Shown: in pieces, positions 39,121 through 51,298 of the stretch
Layout: each line of letters opens with the position of its first letter
Numbering within the stretch: position 1 is the first letter of the stretch
Source: Cardiocondyla obscurior
Taxonomy: Eukaryota > Arthropoda > Insecta > Hymenoptera > Formicidae
DNA length: 64,000 nucleotides
Assembly (NCBI RefSeq): GCF_019399895.1
Contig: NC_091868.1
Span: 2,218,499-2,282,498 of the forward strand
Reading direction: 5' to 3'
Position numbers and translations under genes: made by a program
Notes under the pieces: model-generated
Seen by the model: only the letters and a program-made list of their open reading frames with translations
The model's database searches: none
Told to the model about the DNA's origin: nothing

Positions 39121-39180
39121 CGTTAATTTAGTGTGATTCGTCACTATTAACGCTAATTTAGAGTGATTCGTCACTATTAG
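39121..39180. repeat. Two-copy 30-bp tandem repeat with internal stem-loop
   Basis: Two adjacent 30-bp units differ at about three positions. Each contains GTGATTCGTCAC, a palindromic stem with a TTCG loop, and the second unit extends it to AGTGATTCGTCACT. Regular spacing of palindromic sites could reflect a protein-binding pair or a young duplication. Confidence 0.8.
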
Positions 39181-40481
39181 CGCGTTTGTTAATTTACTTA
39201 TTATCTAATATCGCACAAATTTCTCGCGCAATCACGCAATGTTTGAGGAGTCGCGTATATTTGCTGAAGATATTCTTCAGAACGCGGTACAAATTTCGAT
39301 TATTCCGCAAATTAATTGTACTTTTGGAAATAATTTCAGAGTAAACAATACTTTGCAGGTAGCGCATAATTTAATACGGGCATTGCGTGATACAATTATT
39401 TGAAACCTCACTAATTACCATCCTGGTGAATTCGAATTTTCGTGCGTGATGCACGGCTTGAGGCTGTATCGTGGTTTATGGCACTGCATCCCTTATAGCG
39501 CTTCGCGCAATTAAATTTCCCTCAATGCGTAACGATCTGTATCTAATCCCGCCACCACGCTCTAATTTTCACGTTTCTATTGCGTGCCATTTACGACACC
39601 GGGAATATTTGACAAGACAAGCTTTCTTTGTTTCACGTATTATAAATACCGTATTATTTCGTATTAGAATCGAAATTAAAAAAAAAAAAAGTTGTTTCGT
39701 AATAAGCGTGTTAAAAATTCCATATTATTATTAAAATATATTGTGCATTTAAAATAATCATACATTTCAAAGCAAAAATGTATATGTAATCAATTCTTGA
39801 AATACATATTAAAATGTAAAAAGAAGAGAGTCATCAAAAAGTATATTGTCAAAAGTATCAGCGCTTATCAATCAGCGCTTGCGATTGAATAAATTTTGCG
39901 ATATTATTAAATTTCAAATCAATATTGTTCCTTTGAATATGCAATACGGGTAGTAATAAGCATATATTAGTGTCATTTATATTTCGCTTTGTACCTACTT
40001 ATAACCGTGAATATTAAAAAAAAAAAAAATATATTAAGGTCGTTAAAAATTAAAATGTGAAATAAAACTATTAATATTAATAAAATTCTTTATCCATATA
40101 AAGAAAAAAAGTAAAGCGATCTTATTAAAACAAATACGCACAAGTTTCACGCAATTTCGTAACTATAAAGAGAAAAATTTTTAATATATTTATATTCCTG
40201 CGTTAGACTTTTAATTTTTGTAATCAAAGTGGAAGATCCAGTAGGTCACAATTACGTACTATGCAAAAGGGAAAACTTTTATGCGTGGCCTCCTCCTTTC
40301 TCGACCCTTCTTTTAAATTCTCATTAAGTTCTCGAGAAATTCTTAGGTTGTTTAAATTTCCGTCCTCGTCTGTTTACGAGAAATGATAAAACTTACTAAT
40401 TCTATGTTTGCAAGAGAATACTGCACGTGGAGTTCTTCTCACGCGCGTTTGTGATCCATAACCCTCGAATAACTCGTGCGA

Positions 40482-40528
40482 TAGAGAGAAAGAGAGAAAG
40501 AGAGAGAGAGACAGAAAGAGAGAGAGAA
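40482..40528. repeat. GA-rich microsatellite
   Basis: GAGA units with AAAG and ACAG interruptions at the edge of a CpG-rich patch. Confidence 0.9.
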
Positions 40529-42069
40529 GCGCTTCTTTTCGAGTTTATCCACGCTCGCTCACCGCGAGCACAAACGCGTCTGTGAGCGCGGGACTGCGAT
40601 GGTTACACGGTGCAAGCTCGTTTGCGTAATGAGCGTGTTTTATTATTTAATCCCCTTAAACTCTTCCGGATTATGGCACTCACGCCTGGCACTCCGGGAC
40701 GCGAAAATTCCGCGCTGAACGTCTCCGCGCTAATTAGCATCCCCCTATGTTGCGTTTCGCAGGAATCCTAGCATCTCCTCGTCTAAGAGAGAGCGCCCGC
40801 GCTAGCTTTCGCCGCTCGTGCCCCCGCGCCTAGGGATAAAGATTGCGTTCGCCGTTTTGCAAACTCCCGTATGCGCTCGTATAATCTCGGCGCGAGGATC
40901 GAGCCCTGGCACGGCGCGTAATTGGTTTTCCCGACTTAAATATGGCAGGTGCAAACGATGCCGACGAGTGAGAAAGGTCCCGAAGAACAAGCGCGGTTTT
41001 ATTAGAACACACGCCGGCGAAAATGGAAAAGATCAGCAGCGCGAATTTCGCTGTACCCGCAAAAAAAAAGGGACACACATATTGCACCGTAATTTTCGGT
41101 GTTTGGTGTTTAAAAGTATCAAATAATTCTGAGCTTGCATAATATTAAATAGGTATTCATCAATTGAATATTTAATGTAATTAAATTAAGATTTTTTGAA
41201 TTAAAAAAAAAATTGATTACTCTAGTTTTATTAAAATTTTTTGAAATCGTAATGCTTTCGAACTTTCTGTCGAGTTCTTCTGTTAATTCGACGACTTTGT
41301 ATGGTTTATAACTCGAAGAAAAAAGGAACTACTAGGCTTTCCGTTATATTTGAAAGTAGGATACACTTTATCGACGATAAAAAGTGGTGGGAAGTTACGC
41401 AACGGCTTAATAATCATATTAATTAATGGTAAATGAAACTCGTTTATACAAAACGAGCGGAAAAGTTGAATGGCGGAGGCAGTTTCAGCGTTGCCTGAAA
41501 ATCCTGCTAACGGTGAAGCAGATGGCGTCAAAACTAGCGGGGAACTTTTCCTTATGTGCACCTGTGTCTTCATTAGAGATGAAAATTCATTCCGCAGCTT
41601 TCCGTCGTGTTTGAAGCAACGATAACGACGTCACGTAATGAATACGCGATGCAGCAGTTACACGATCTCGCGACCTCGCGTACCTCGCCGATACTCCGAA
41701 AGACGGGTATTCATCGTGTGCCCTACAGATATTTGTCGCGCGGAGAGTTTGCGGCACGTTCCATTTCAATAGCATTTAAATCCGCCCGAAGCTACGTCTT
41801 CGTAGTTGAAAAATCGAAAAGTCAGCATTTTCATCGATCAGCCGTTTTTTTTAAAACTAAACATTCAAGCGGACAGATAAAAATTCAGTATTTTCCGGTT
41901 GTTTTCAAGCGAAACTTTTTCTTTCGCATTCCGGAACGTAAAACGAGAAGGAGAAGGAGGAAAAATCGAACGTTCCGATATTAACCTCTCGTTCGAATCG
42001 CTATCGGTCGCAGCTCAAACGCCGGCGATGATTAAAAAAAAGAAAAAGAAAAAAGAAAAAAAATACTCC

Positions 42070-42101
<32 letters not shown>

Positions 42102-42118
42102 AAGGGAGAGAGAAAAAG
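42070..42118. repeat. GA-rich microsatellite
   Basis: A GA run flanked by A-rich DNA on both sides. Confidence 0.9.
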
Positions 42119-43377
42119 GAAAAATCTCTTATTAAAGTTACCGGACCAAAGACCCGCGTCTCAATTATAAGATCCGTGTGTACCTGAACGCGGTCGCCCG
42201 GATGATATTAAAATCGCTCAGAGAAACACGCCGCGCATTTGCGAATCCTCCGCACTTTTAGACTCCGAAGCAAATGACCTATTTTTGGAGACAAAAAATC
42301 TCCTCCCCCAAAAAAAAAAAAAAAAATGAACTACTACCTATATCCGGTTTCGAGCGCACACGCACACTTCGTATATCGGGTCTCTATAATCTAGCGCGGA
42401 ATAAAAAAAAAATGGTATGTGAATACAAACGAAGCATGCCGCAGCATTTAATTACCTGGCGCAGGTATGCGGAGCCGAGCGTTTTTTTCCGCGGATGCAT
42501 ACGAATGCATCGCCACGTGCTGATTCGCAGATTGCAAAGATTATAAGAGGACCTCGACAGACCTGCACGTCCCTTCCCCGTTAAGCTCTAAGAAACCCCT
42601 CATTTTTAGAATTTTTACCGGAAGAATAACACGAGAAGATAAAATTTAACCTCGTAATTGTACACACGGGTTTTCTTTTATTTTTTATTTTTTTTAATAC
42701 CACGCGGTTAGACGTTCGTTTAAATATTCGTTAAAGCGCATCACTATTTTCTGCTTGCGTGGCTAAAATCCAACAGTTATCTTCATTAAAGAAATATTTA
42801 ATAATAGAACTTAAAGTGCCTTGCGGAAAATATCGTGTTTGTAAAAAAGAGAGAAAAAAAAAAAAATAGTCTGAACTGAAAATGGAAAGAATTATTAAAG
42901 TGCGGATTTTGGCTACATGTTCCAACAGCGGACGTCTCGCGTTATACCGATTGTCTCTTTTTTACTACATGGTTTCCGTGTACACGAGAGAACAACCGAA
43001 AGCACGCACTCACCGAGTGATATACGAACGAACATATTTCACTGGCAGTGCGTGTGCACGGTTGTTCCTCTACGCCCCTACGCGGTAATGCACGCGAGGG
43101 ACAAACATTTCTGTATTTCACGGAAAGAGAAAAGGCTACGGACGTCGCTCTCGTTTCTATAGCCGGGCGCGGAACAATGCGCGCATTCGTCGGATATTCG
43201 ACGAGCGCCAAGCGTGTCGCATTTACATCGCGTGACGAATTTTCGGGGTTGCGCCGTCATACGCGAAATTGAAGAAAAATCGCCCTTACGCGGCGTCAAT
43301 TTAATTTCTGTCGATTGCTAAATCTCGCGCGGGTCCGAGGGGCTCGCAACGTACTGCGCCGGCACGTGTCGAGAAGA

Positions 43378-43407
43378 ATGGGATGTAATTCGAAGAAGAA
43401 TATGAAG
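43378..43407 (+). CDS. Candidate short first coding exon, MGCNSKKNMK
   Basis: Ten codons, MGCNSKKNMK, end exactly at a consensus donor AAG|GTACGT (GT at 43408-43409), phase 0. The start context is good: A at -3 and G at +4. It is the first in-frame ATG after a TGA at 43270-43272. Local sequence at 43.08-43.46 kb is CpG-rich, as expected near a hymenopteran promoter. Met-Gly-Cys with following Ser and Lys resembles membrane-anchored N termini that are myristoylated on Gly2 and palmitoylated on Cys3. Residue 6 is Lys, which N-myristoyltransferase usually disfavours, so that reading is tentative. It could be the first exon of a separate gene, an alternative first exon, or chance. No core promoter motif was found. 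Confidence 0.2.
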
Positions 43408-45905
43408 GTACGTGCTCGCGGCGCGCCGCTAGAAATCCACGTATCGGCTTCATATCCGGAATCGACGAGCACGTGGCACCTAAAGTTACCTAATCGGCGA
43501 CATTTTAATTTCGTTCGGGTTACGCGATATTCGCGAAACTAAGCCACCTGCTTCATAAAATTCTAAGGTTATTGTATACCTTTCGGCAACGACGATGTAA
43601 AATGGATTACCGGCTTTTTTTTCTGTTATGTGACGGCTGCCGCCGCGCCCGCTGGAATGTCGCGCAAACAAAGCGCCGCAACGCCCGTCGACAATCAATG
43701 TCCGACAAAAAAAAAAGAAGAAAAAAAAACAAAAAAAAAAAAAACAAGAAAAACGATCAGCGCGCGCATTCGCTTTATAAACAACGGCTAAATACATTTA
43801 TTTATATTAAAAATACACGGGGATGCAGGTTGAACAGATAAAAAGACCTCCGTGTGTTGCTCTTGTATTTTCTCTGGAAATTGTATTTCCCTTCTTGCGC
43901 GGAATGTCAAATAAATATATTTACATAGCTTTATGTAGTTAAAAGCTTTATATAGACTGGGAAATGGGAACGCGGTCGTCTCCTTAATTTTAAAAATGTA
44001 GATGAGAACGAACAAAAGCAATAAAAGCTACCGGCTACACACGCGGTAAAAGAAAATTTTTAATTTTAACACATGACCGTCCCGAACTGAATATAATTTT
44101 CTCGAAAGAATTACAGTGCGCGACACGCGTAACATAAAACTCGCACGTAGGAGCCGAACGAGCCCACGTACCGGAGGGTGCCTAAATAATTAATCCTCAA
44201 ACTTTTAATTGACGAGCCGCCACCTAAAATCTTACGTGCCGCAATTTCAAATTAACTTTCTTTATTACTTGCGCTTTTGATGTCTCCATTTCGCGCGATC
44301 GTTCAACGATAGCTGCATGTCTAATGGAAGATCGAGAACGGTTCTACAGCCTAATGGATATCTAATGGAAATCAAAAGAGAATTTCATTCCGAGTAAATA
44401 TCTCGGAGAGTTCCAACGTATCCAACCCAGACTTTCGGACTTTTCGAGCAATCTTTACCTTTTTAATGGTCTACTTCTTGGATCATTTATTAGACCCCCT
44501 TTCCTTTGGCATAAATATTTTTTTAAGCGCTCGTACGATATGTTTATTATTATTATTACAAACCCCGAAGATATTACAAGCTCAGAAATAACGTGTAGCG
44601 GTTGTGTGCTCCACTGGGACCCGAAGATTTAAGTACTTAGTTGTTGTACTTTGCTAACGGATATTCACGGGGGACCTAACGGAAAGTTATGCCACACAAC
44701 GGGACAGGCAAAAATATAAATTAATAAAGAAAGAAGCGTTCTATGCCGCAAAATTAAATTCGTAATTCATTCGTGCCAATAAGAGAACGAAACGAGAGAA
44801 AGCGAGAAATTTGAAAATATAGCATACCTGTTATATATAAAAAAGAAAATAAATAATATTATTAGATAAAATATTTCTCTTTCTTCGCCTCTCGTATAGA
44901 AAATATAATTTAATTGCTGGAATAATTTGCAAAAATAATTATAAAAAGTAAAGTACATCACGAAGTTTTATTTATTAATGAAGAAACAAATAGAATTTCA
45001 AAAGCACGTTATAATTTTCCTCAACTTTTATTTCAATCTTATTTCCTGTTGCACATTTATCATATAATTACGGCATCCTAATTTGCGTTTTAATAGAAAT
45101 TCAAAATAACACAAGCACATTTTTTTTTCTCTCACAGCCGGATAATTATAACATAATTAAAAAGTGTGTAATTTAATATTTTTATTGTGCTTTGCTGTAA
45201 AATTAAAACTACCGAATACCGTAAAGGATTTCGAATAATAATACACCGAGAAGAGAAGCGCATACGAGAAACGTGCCAAAGTTCGGGGAGGGGCAAGGAT
45301 TCCGCAGAGACGGGTTCAAAGAAGCTGAAATACCATGTATTTTAATCTCACCAAGCAAAGAGATAGCGGGCGGTGTTCTTGTGCTATTTCCTACTCTTAT
45401 CTTTTAACGTTTGCCTTTTATTTAAATAGATCTTCCGTCTTTCATTCTTTATCCGTAGAATTTTGTTAGTCTCGCTTCGTCATGCATAAATTTCACGTTC
45501 GCAGTTCTTGTTCTAATTCTTTCGAGAATGCAAGAACGGCGAGTGAAAAAGAAAAAGTAAAAAAATATATATATATATATATGTATATACGAGCTTAACA
45601 TTTTTATAACTTCAGACACGGCTGATACGCAAATAGGTTTTTGCATCATGTAACGCGGCAGATAACGTCGTGTCGAATGCGACATACGTCGCGTAAAGAT
45701 ACTCGCTATTTTCCCGCACGATCGCGATGCCGAGCATTACGATATGAAAACGACACTTTAAGAGCTTCCGACGCTTTTCCGTTAACGAAGCACGCGAGCC
45801 ATTGCTCGATTCGTCGGTGCAGTAAATCCTCTCAACGCCGTTTATCGCAATGTAGTAAAAAAAATATAAAAAAAAATAAAAATGAAAAAGAAAAATAGAG
45901 ATGAA

Positions 45906-45927
45906 AGAGAGAGAGAGAGAGAGAGAA
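45906..45927. repeat. GA microsatellite
   Basis: A short GA run next to A-rich DNA. Confidence 0.9.
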
Positions 45928-47638
45928 AGGAAGAGAACACGAATGGATGTTAAGAATTGCACTCGACTCTTATATCGATGATTTAACGGCCACTCTGCGA
46001 GCGGATAAGAGGCTTCCGCTCGCGCTATGACTTTTGACTGCGTTTTTCTTCTTGTTTCGCATCCATCGTGCACTTTTACGATACTGTAAAAAACTAGTAG
46101 TACGATTCACTTTTCGAGCTTACATCCTAAAGTGAATGCATCGAATGGTCTTTTATTTACGACTATCCCGTTAGAATTCAAAGAATAAACAATTTTCCAA
46201 TTGTCTTATTATGTACGTTTCACGAAAATATGCCTTTCATAATTTTTGTTCTTCGCAATAAAAAAACAAAATTGTATAATAATCTATTTCGTTGAAATAA
46301 GTCGTTAAAAATAAGAGCCCGTATTTTTTCAAACGTTCAAAAATTTGGCTACTTTGCTTTTTGTCACTTGTGTCATCTGATTTTTATTGAAGTCCAATTC
46401 TAACTTTCGTACGTTACATAAATCTCTCGAGTAAAAGATATAGACATACACGCGCGTGTACTCCGTAATGAAAACTAGCTAGTTTCGTATTTTACGTTCT
46501 GCAAACGGGGAGATAAGCTTCCTTACGATGTTATTCGCAGCTCGACGCAGCATCCGCTTTTATGTCTCCCGGCGGTGCATCCCGGCGCGTCCCGGAGATC
46601 GCCGGGACTCGCGTCAGCAACGAATGGACTTCCGGAAACGGAGATTCGCGAGGGCGTTCCCTTTCCCTTCGCCGTATAAGCACCGAGGAGCTGCGATTTC
46701 GCCGACGCATATATCACCTCGCGTTTTCATCACGGGGGGGAAAGAAAAAAAAAAATTCGATTAAATAATATAACACCGGATGAAAACTTAACAAAACTCG
46801 GTGCGAGATGTAAAATACCATCGTGATCTCGGTTAATTAAAAATTTCTCGGAGGAGTAAAAGAAAATTATTGTAAAGGTAACTTTATTGTCGATTGGATT
46901 TATCTATGAAACGTGTCGAGTTTAATGAGAATTTATTTTAAATTCGTGTAATTTTTTCATTTTCTAACAATTTCTTTTTTTTTTTTTTTGGAAATTATTT
47001 CGTTATAACGCTCTTTCAGGTTACGCGCTAATATAAAATGGAACGAGCTCGCAGAATATTTTTTCATGTTTTCGTTCTAAGGAAAATCATGCATGCGCCT
47101 ACGCGCGTTATAAAAAGCACCACGTGAGAAATTCAACGTTGAGAATTTTTGCGCCCGTCCCGCGTAATATCCGCCCGTTCGCCGGTAGAGGTATTAATAT
47201 TGGTGACAGATCGTTAAACTTCTCCTGTTTATTCACCGTTCAAAGTTTTTGTCCTACGAATAAATAGACTGCCTGGTAAAACTTATGATCAGGTTTTTAA
47301 TTGATTATTTAACTTTATGATGAACATGAAATGTAGCTGAAAGGCACATGCCTCGATAACTTGGACGGTAGTTTTTTGAAGCATACTTGTACGCGTTTTT
47401 ACTTTCACCGAGTATTTAATATACTTAGTTAAATTAAAATAATGGCCAAATATAATATTATCGTTTTTAGATGAATATTTTAATAAAATATTTCGTATAC
47501 TTTCTGCAGTAAAAGCTTTTCTTTTACAAAATTATAACAAAACTTCAATCATTTCGCCACATTCCAAAACTTGTTCACATCAAAGAGCTGTTAATTTCTA
47601 CATGGGAAATCTTATTAAGTTGTAAACGTGCAATCCGC

Positions 47639-47682
47639 TCTCCCTCTCCCTCTCTCTCCCTCTCTCTCTCTCTCTTTCTCTG
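47639..47682. repeat. CT/CCCT microsatellite
   Basis: CCCT units grade into a CT run. Confidence 0.9.
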
Positions 47683-50443
47683 CCTGTAACATTACGCTAA
47701 ATGTAACCGACATAATCGTGGATTAAGGATGACTCAGTTTTATTCATCCGCTAACACACGCTCATGAAGGCACTCATTTCGTATTTAACTGCAGGTTCGC
47801 CGTGGAAAATCGCGCGCCGCGGATGCGTATTTTGTCATGCGGAAATCGCTCGTTTCCGACCTTTTCGGGATTCCTATCATTTGCATCCGATTACCCGATC
47901 CTGCGTTACACGGAAATCCGATTTATCGTCACGGAACCTGACGATGCGCCCCCGCCGGCAGCGCTGCCGGTTCATATAATGACAAGTATCACAGAAAATA
48001 CGAGGATGAAACACGAGGCCGGAAAATATTCAAAAAAGCGGCCTCATTTCTGATGCACTTTGGACGCACAAATGTATCATACATTTCCACCCTCCCAATT
48101 ACAATGCAGTCTGGAAAATCGCAGCCGGAAAGCCAGCGCTGTATTAATGGATTTTCGATCACCGTAGATTCCTTTTTTGTTTTTTATTTTCTCACTGACA
48201 TGCAGTAAAAAATTTGTAAACGTCGAATGACTACTTGTCAAGATAGATTGTTTATGTTCGAATTGCCTTCTCGCGACACTCGGTTTTCATAAAGCTTTAC
48301 ATTTGACGTTGTAATGCAAAAAGTGTTACCTACAGTATGGTAACGCAATGCGATTTCGATATTTTAAACGGTTAATGCGCGTTGCGGATTTTATGCCGAT
48401 AGACTTTATATTTTCACATATATTTTGCTTCCCGAAAAATAGTACATGACAAGCAGAACGCATACGTGCGTAATTTGATTAAATATTAATCGGAAAATCT
48501 CGAAAAATCTACACGCAATAATAGATTAAGTAAAATTATATTTAAAAAAATATATATTTTTTCTCTGTGTACTTTTCGCGTGTAAATAAGATCAATTTAT
48601 TTGCAAAATATTATTTTTTTTGTCAGATTTTTTCACCGACAAGTTTTGATAAAAAATAATTCTCAGACGTTAAGCTGCAAAACATTGTAAAACAAGTCTC
48701 GAAACGTTCTGCTTAAACTTCCGAGCAAAAGCGAGAAACTCACATTTACTGAAAAATACTGGAGTAAAGTTTAATTATATTGGAAACTACTTTTAAAAGT
48801 TATCGATAGGTTTTCGGTGCGCCCTGTATTTCCACTAAAAAACCAACGGACCCCAAACGTTTTACTTTTCTTTATCTAAGAAGCCCCGGGGAATTTTCAC
48901 GATAATTTCCCTCGTGAAGTCGAAGAGTATTACCTTTAAGAAACACACATTCTGATTAATCGAAAGATTTCAAGTGGAGATTATCGTGATCGTTAAACTT
49001 CCACCGCTTTGATAAGACATCATCGAACGCGTTCGTTTTTACCCTCAATATGGAGCTTTGAAATCTTTCTTCCAATTTTCATAACTATTTAGCTTTTGGC
49101 TCTGCATTCACGATCGATTTATTTGCGTCTTAAAGGTCTAAACTCTAAACGATTGAAACTCCAATGATTTCTACCTCAAAATCCAAACCTTCGTGTTTCA
49201 TTGAATTCCTAATTTTGCCTTATCTTCCCCGAGTTTAACCTCAGAGAATTTTTAATTCGCAGATTTCAGACAAGAGATCAAATACAAATCACCGTAATTA
49301 CAATAAACGTATTTCGAATATGTTTTAATTGATTTATTGCAGTCCTAGCTGAATTGTTAAAATGCTTACCACTTGTTGAGAAATATGTATATTTTTGCAT
49401 ATGTATAAAGAGACATATCCGGAATATTTCATAATTTTTTATTCGTATTAATTGAATTTAAATTCCTTAATTACGTTTAAATTCAAATTGAAATAGATCG
49501 TATACGTGGAATATGTTAATTAAATATATTTGTTTCCGTTTCGAAATAAAAAAAAATTTAATAGAATAAAATAATGTGATAATATAAAACGTGAAAGGTA
49601 TTTTTCATTCTTATACAAATATTTAAAAAAATTTCTCCGTTAAAAATGACTCTTTAATAGTGTCATTTATTTATATATATTTTTTATTTTTTGTAAATTT
49701 TACTTTAAAACTCTAAAAGTAAGTTTTAAATAAAAAATTTTTATTAAAAAACTTGATTGTTGATCTTCCCATTTAAAATTTCCATTTTTTCACAATTCAT
49801 ACGCCATTATATTCATAGCACGTACAATAATTATAGAGAAATACTATTCCAAGTACACATCTATTTGACCAGATTATTTGTCGCGACGGAAATGATTACT
49901 AACGCGATAATTAAATGATTTAATACACAGGATAAATATTTAAACAATTGTTTAATAATTATTTAGATAAATTTTATATGATTACTTCCGAGAGAACGAT
50001 AACAAAAAGAACTCGAACCAAAATAGTTTACTCTCGATTTATGCAGAACCGAATTATGTAGAGCTGTCTTTTGTACGCTAAAGAAAGTTTCATTATCGGA
50101 AACTTCTTTGAATGCACGTTGTTTGAATATTTCCGTGCTCGTTCGCCGGCGAGTGCTTCGACACGGACGTGACGCATACACATGAATAATATTGATTAAA
50201 GTGTCAATCGCTTTATAGCCGGCTAGCAATATTTATCGCACCTGCCGAATATTGAATGCGGTGATTTAGATGCGATTACACCGCTCGATAAATTGAAGAA
50301 TAATGAAAGCAAATACTCATTTTATGTATTCTACATCATATCATTAAATTAAATGTTTATGAAGTCAACAGTCTTATTTGTCATTTTGCGTAAATGCCAA
50401 ACCGAGAATTAACTGACGGCGCACGTCCGATTAGTCTTTTTCT

Positions 50444-50630
50444 TTATGTACGACTGACTAAGACCGGAATTTATAGTCAGTTCTTATATTTGAGATTGTC
50501 TTAAGTACAGTTACTAGTCTTAAGACGACAATACGGTCCTGTGATCGATTGAAAACCGACTAAGACTGTACTTAAGACGATCTTAAATATAAAAACTAAC
50601 TATGAATACCGTCCTAGCGGTCTAACATCC
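50444..50630. mobile_element. MITE-like imperfect inverted-repeat element
   Basis: The left arm (from about 50444) and right arm (to about 50630) are imperfect reverse complements over roughly 70 bases. The most conserved stretch is GTCTTAAGTACAGT, near 50499 on the left and inverted near 50563-50577 on the right. A nested inverted pair (GTCTTAAG/CTTAAGAC) lies at 50499-50526. There is no coding capacity. Small foldback elements of this kind are usually nonautonomous DNA transposons. No target-site duplication could be fixed by eye, so the exact ends and class are uncertain. Confidence 0.55.
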
Positions 50631-51058
50631 TACAAAAATTAATAATAATATAAAACCGTCAAACTACCATCGAGACAGTTCCTCGTGAGTAAGAACGCTC
50701 CGACTTCGAATTACTTAAAGAATGTTTTATTAAAATTTTTAAGATAACGGCTTTTGAAAAACCTCGATACGAAAAACGTAAAGACCTCGAAAGACCGAGA
50801 GCTTGAGATCCTGCGAGTTTTAAATAAAATGTTGAAACCCTTCGCTCGCATTTAATTAAAAGTTTTGCGGCAATTACCTCGTGGCACGTTCAACCGAACT
50901 CTTTTAATGTGGTCGACGCGATTATGACAGGAAATAGAAACAAAAATAAGCGAACTCCAACAGAAATTAAGAGAACTAATAGTTTTCCTAAGAATCTCTT
51001 TTCTTTTTTTCCCCCTCTCTCTCTTTTTTTTTTCTTTTTCTTTTTTTTTTTTTCGAAG

Positions 51059-51298
51059 CGACGTTTGGATGTTCCTCTCGTTCCTTTCGCGAAAGCCAGA
51101 GCAAATCCCCGAAGCGCGTCATTCAACGGCGACGTATTGTGCGAGGGAAATCTTCTTTCCCTCGGCGAAAGCAATTTCAAAGGACAACGCCCCGAGGGTG
51201 ACGAAATGGAATTTACGAAAACGCAATGCCGCGATGGCGGTACAATCGAAGTCATTACCGGCCAGCGAAACAATCCATTTCACGGATTCCCCCGCGAG
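51059..51298 (+). CDS. Candidate coding exon, exactly 80 codons, phase 0 to 0
   Basis: About 55 bases of almost pure pyrimidine (51001-51054) end in tcgaag, a very strong 3' splice-site context. The frame is then open to a fair donor, GAG|GTGCGT (GT at 51299-51300), and stops six codons beyond it. The 240-nt span is 80 codons in phase 0 at both ends. Codon positions look coding-like: about 28 of 80 codons begin with G, and the product is balanced, for example DEMEFTKTQCRDGGTIEVIT. No domain is recognised. Its phase fits the exon at 43378-43407 and the candidate at 33118-33554. A minus-strand frame (51273-50890) is also open across most of it, so the stretch is generally stop-poor and the call stays tentative. 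Confidence 0.22.

Larger units (their letters stand above)
33555..43377. other. Noncoding stretch with scattered repeats
   Basis: Apart from the weak 35234-35380 candidate, no gene is supported. GC-rich patches occur at about 37.4-37.8 kb and 40.5-41.05 kb, without a convincing exon. Repeats include the 30-bp tandem pair (39121-39180), a short direct repeat ATCAGCGCTT at 39857 and 39871, a GA-rich microsatellite (40482-40528) and a GA tract with flanking A-rich DNA (42030-42118). A donor-like CAG|GTATGC near 42464 follows a short frame beginning MVCEYKRS and is too weak to call. Confidence 0.4.
43408..51058. other. Noncoding stretch, intron or intergenic
   Basis: No supported gene. It contains an A-rich run (43707-43753), three copies of CTAATGGA (44321, 44351, 44362), an AT run (45565-45583), a GA run (45906-45927), a CT-rich microsatellite (47639-47682), the MITE-like inverted repeat (50444-50630) and, at its right end, the long pyrimidine tract serving the 51059 acceptor. 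Confidence 0.4.

Noticed and set aside
42418..42463. Plus-strand short frame MVCEYKRS... ending at CAG|GTATGC
   Set aside because: Its start lies in an A-rich run and no promoter context supports it.
45612..46073. 153-codon minus-strand open frame
   Set aside because: Dominated by translated GA/CT and A/T runs (poly Ser-Leu and Phe-Tyr).
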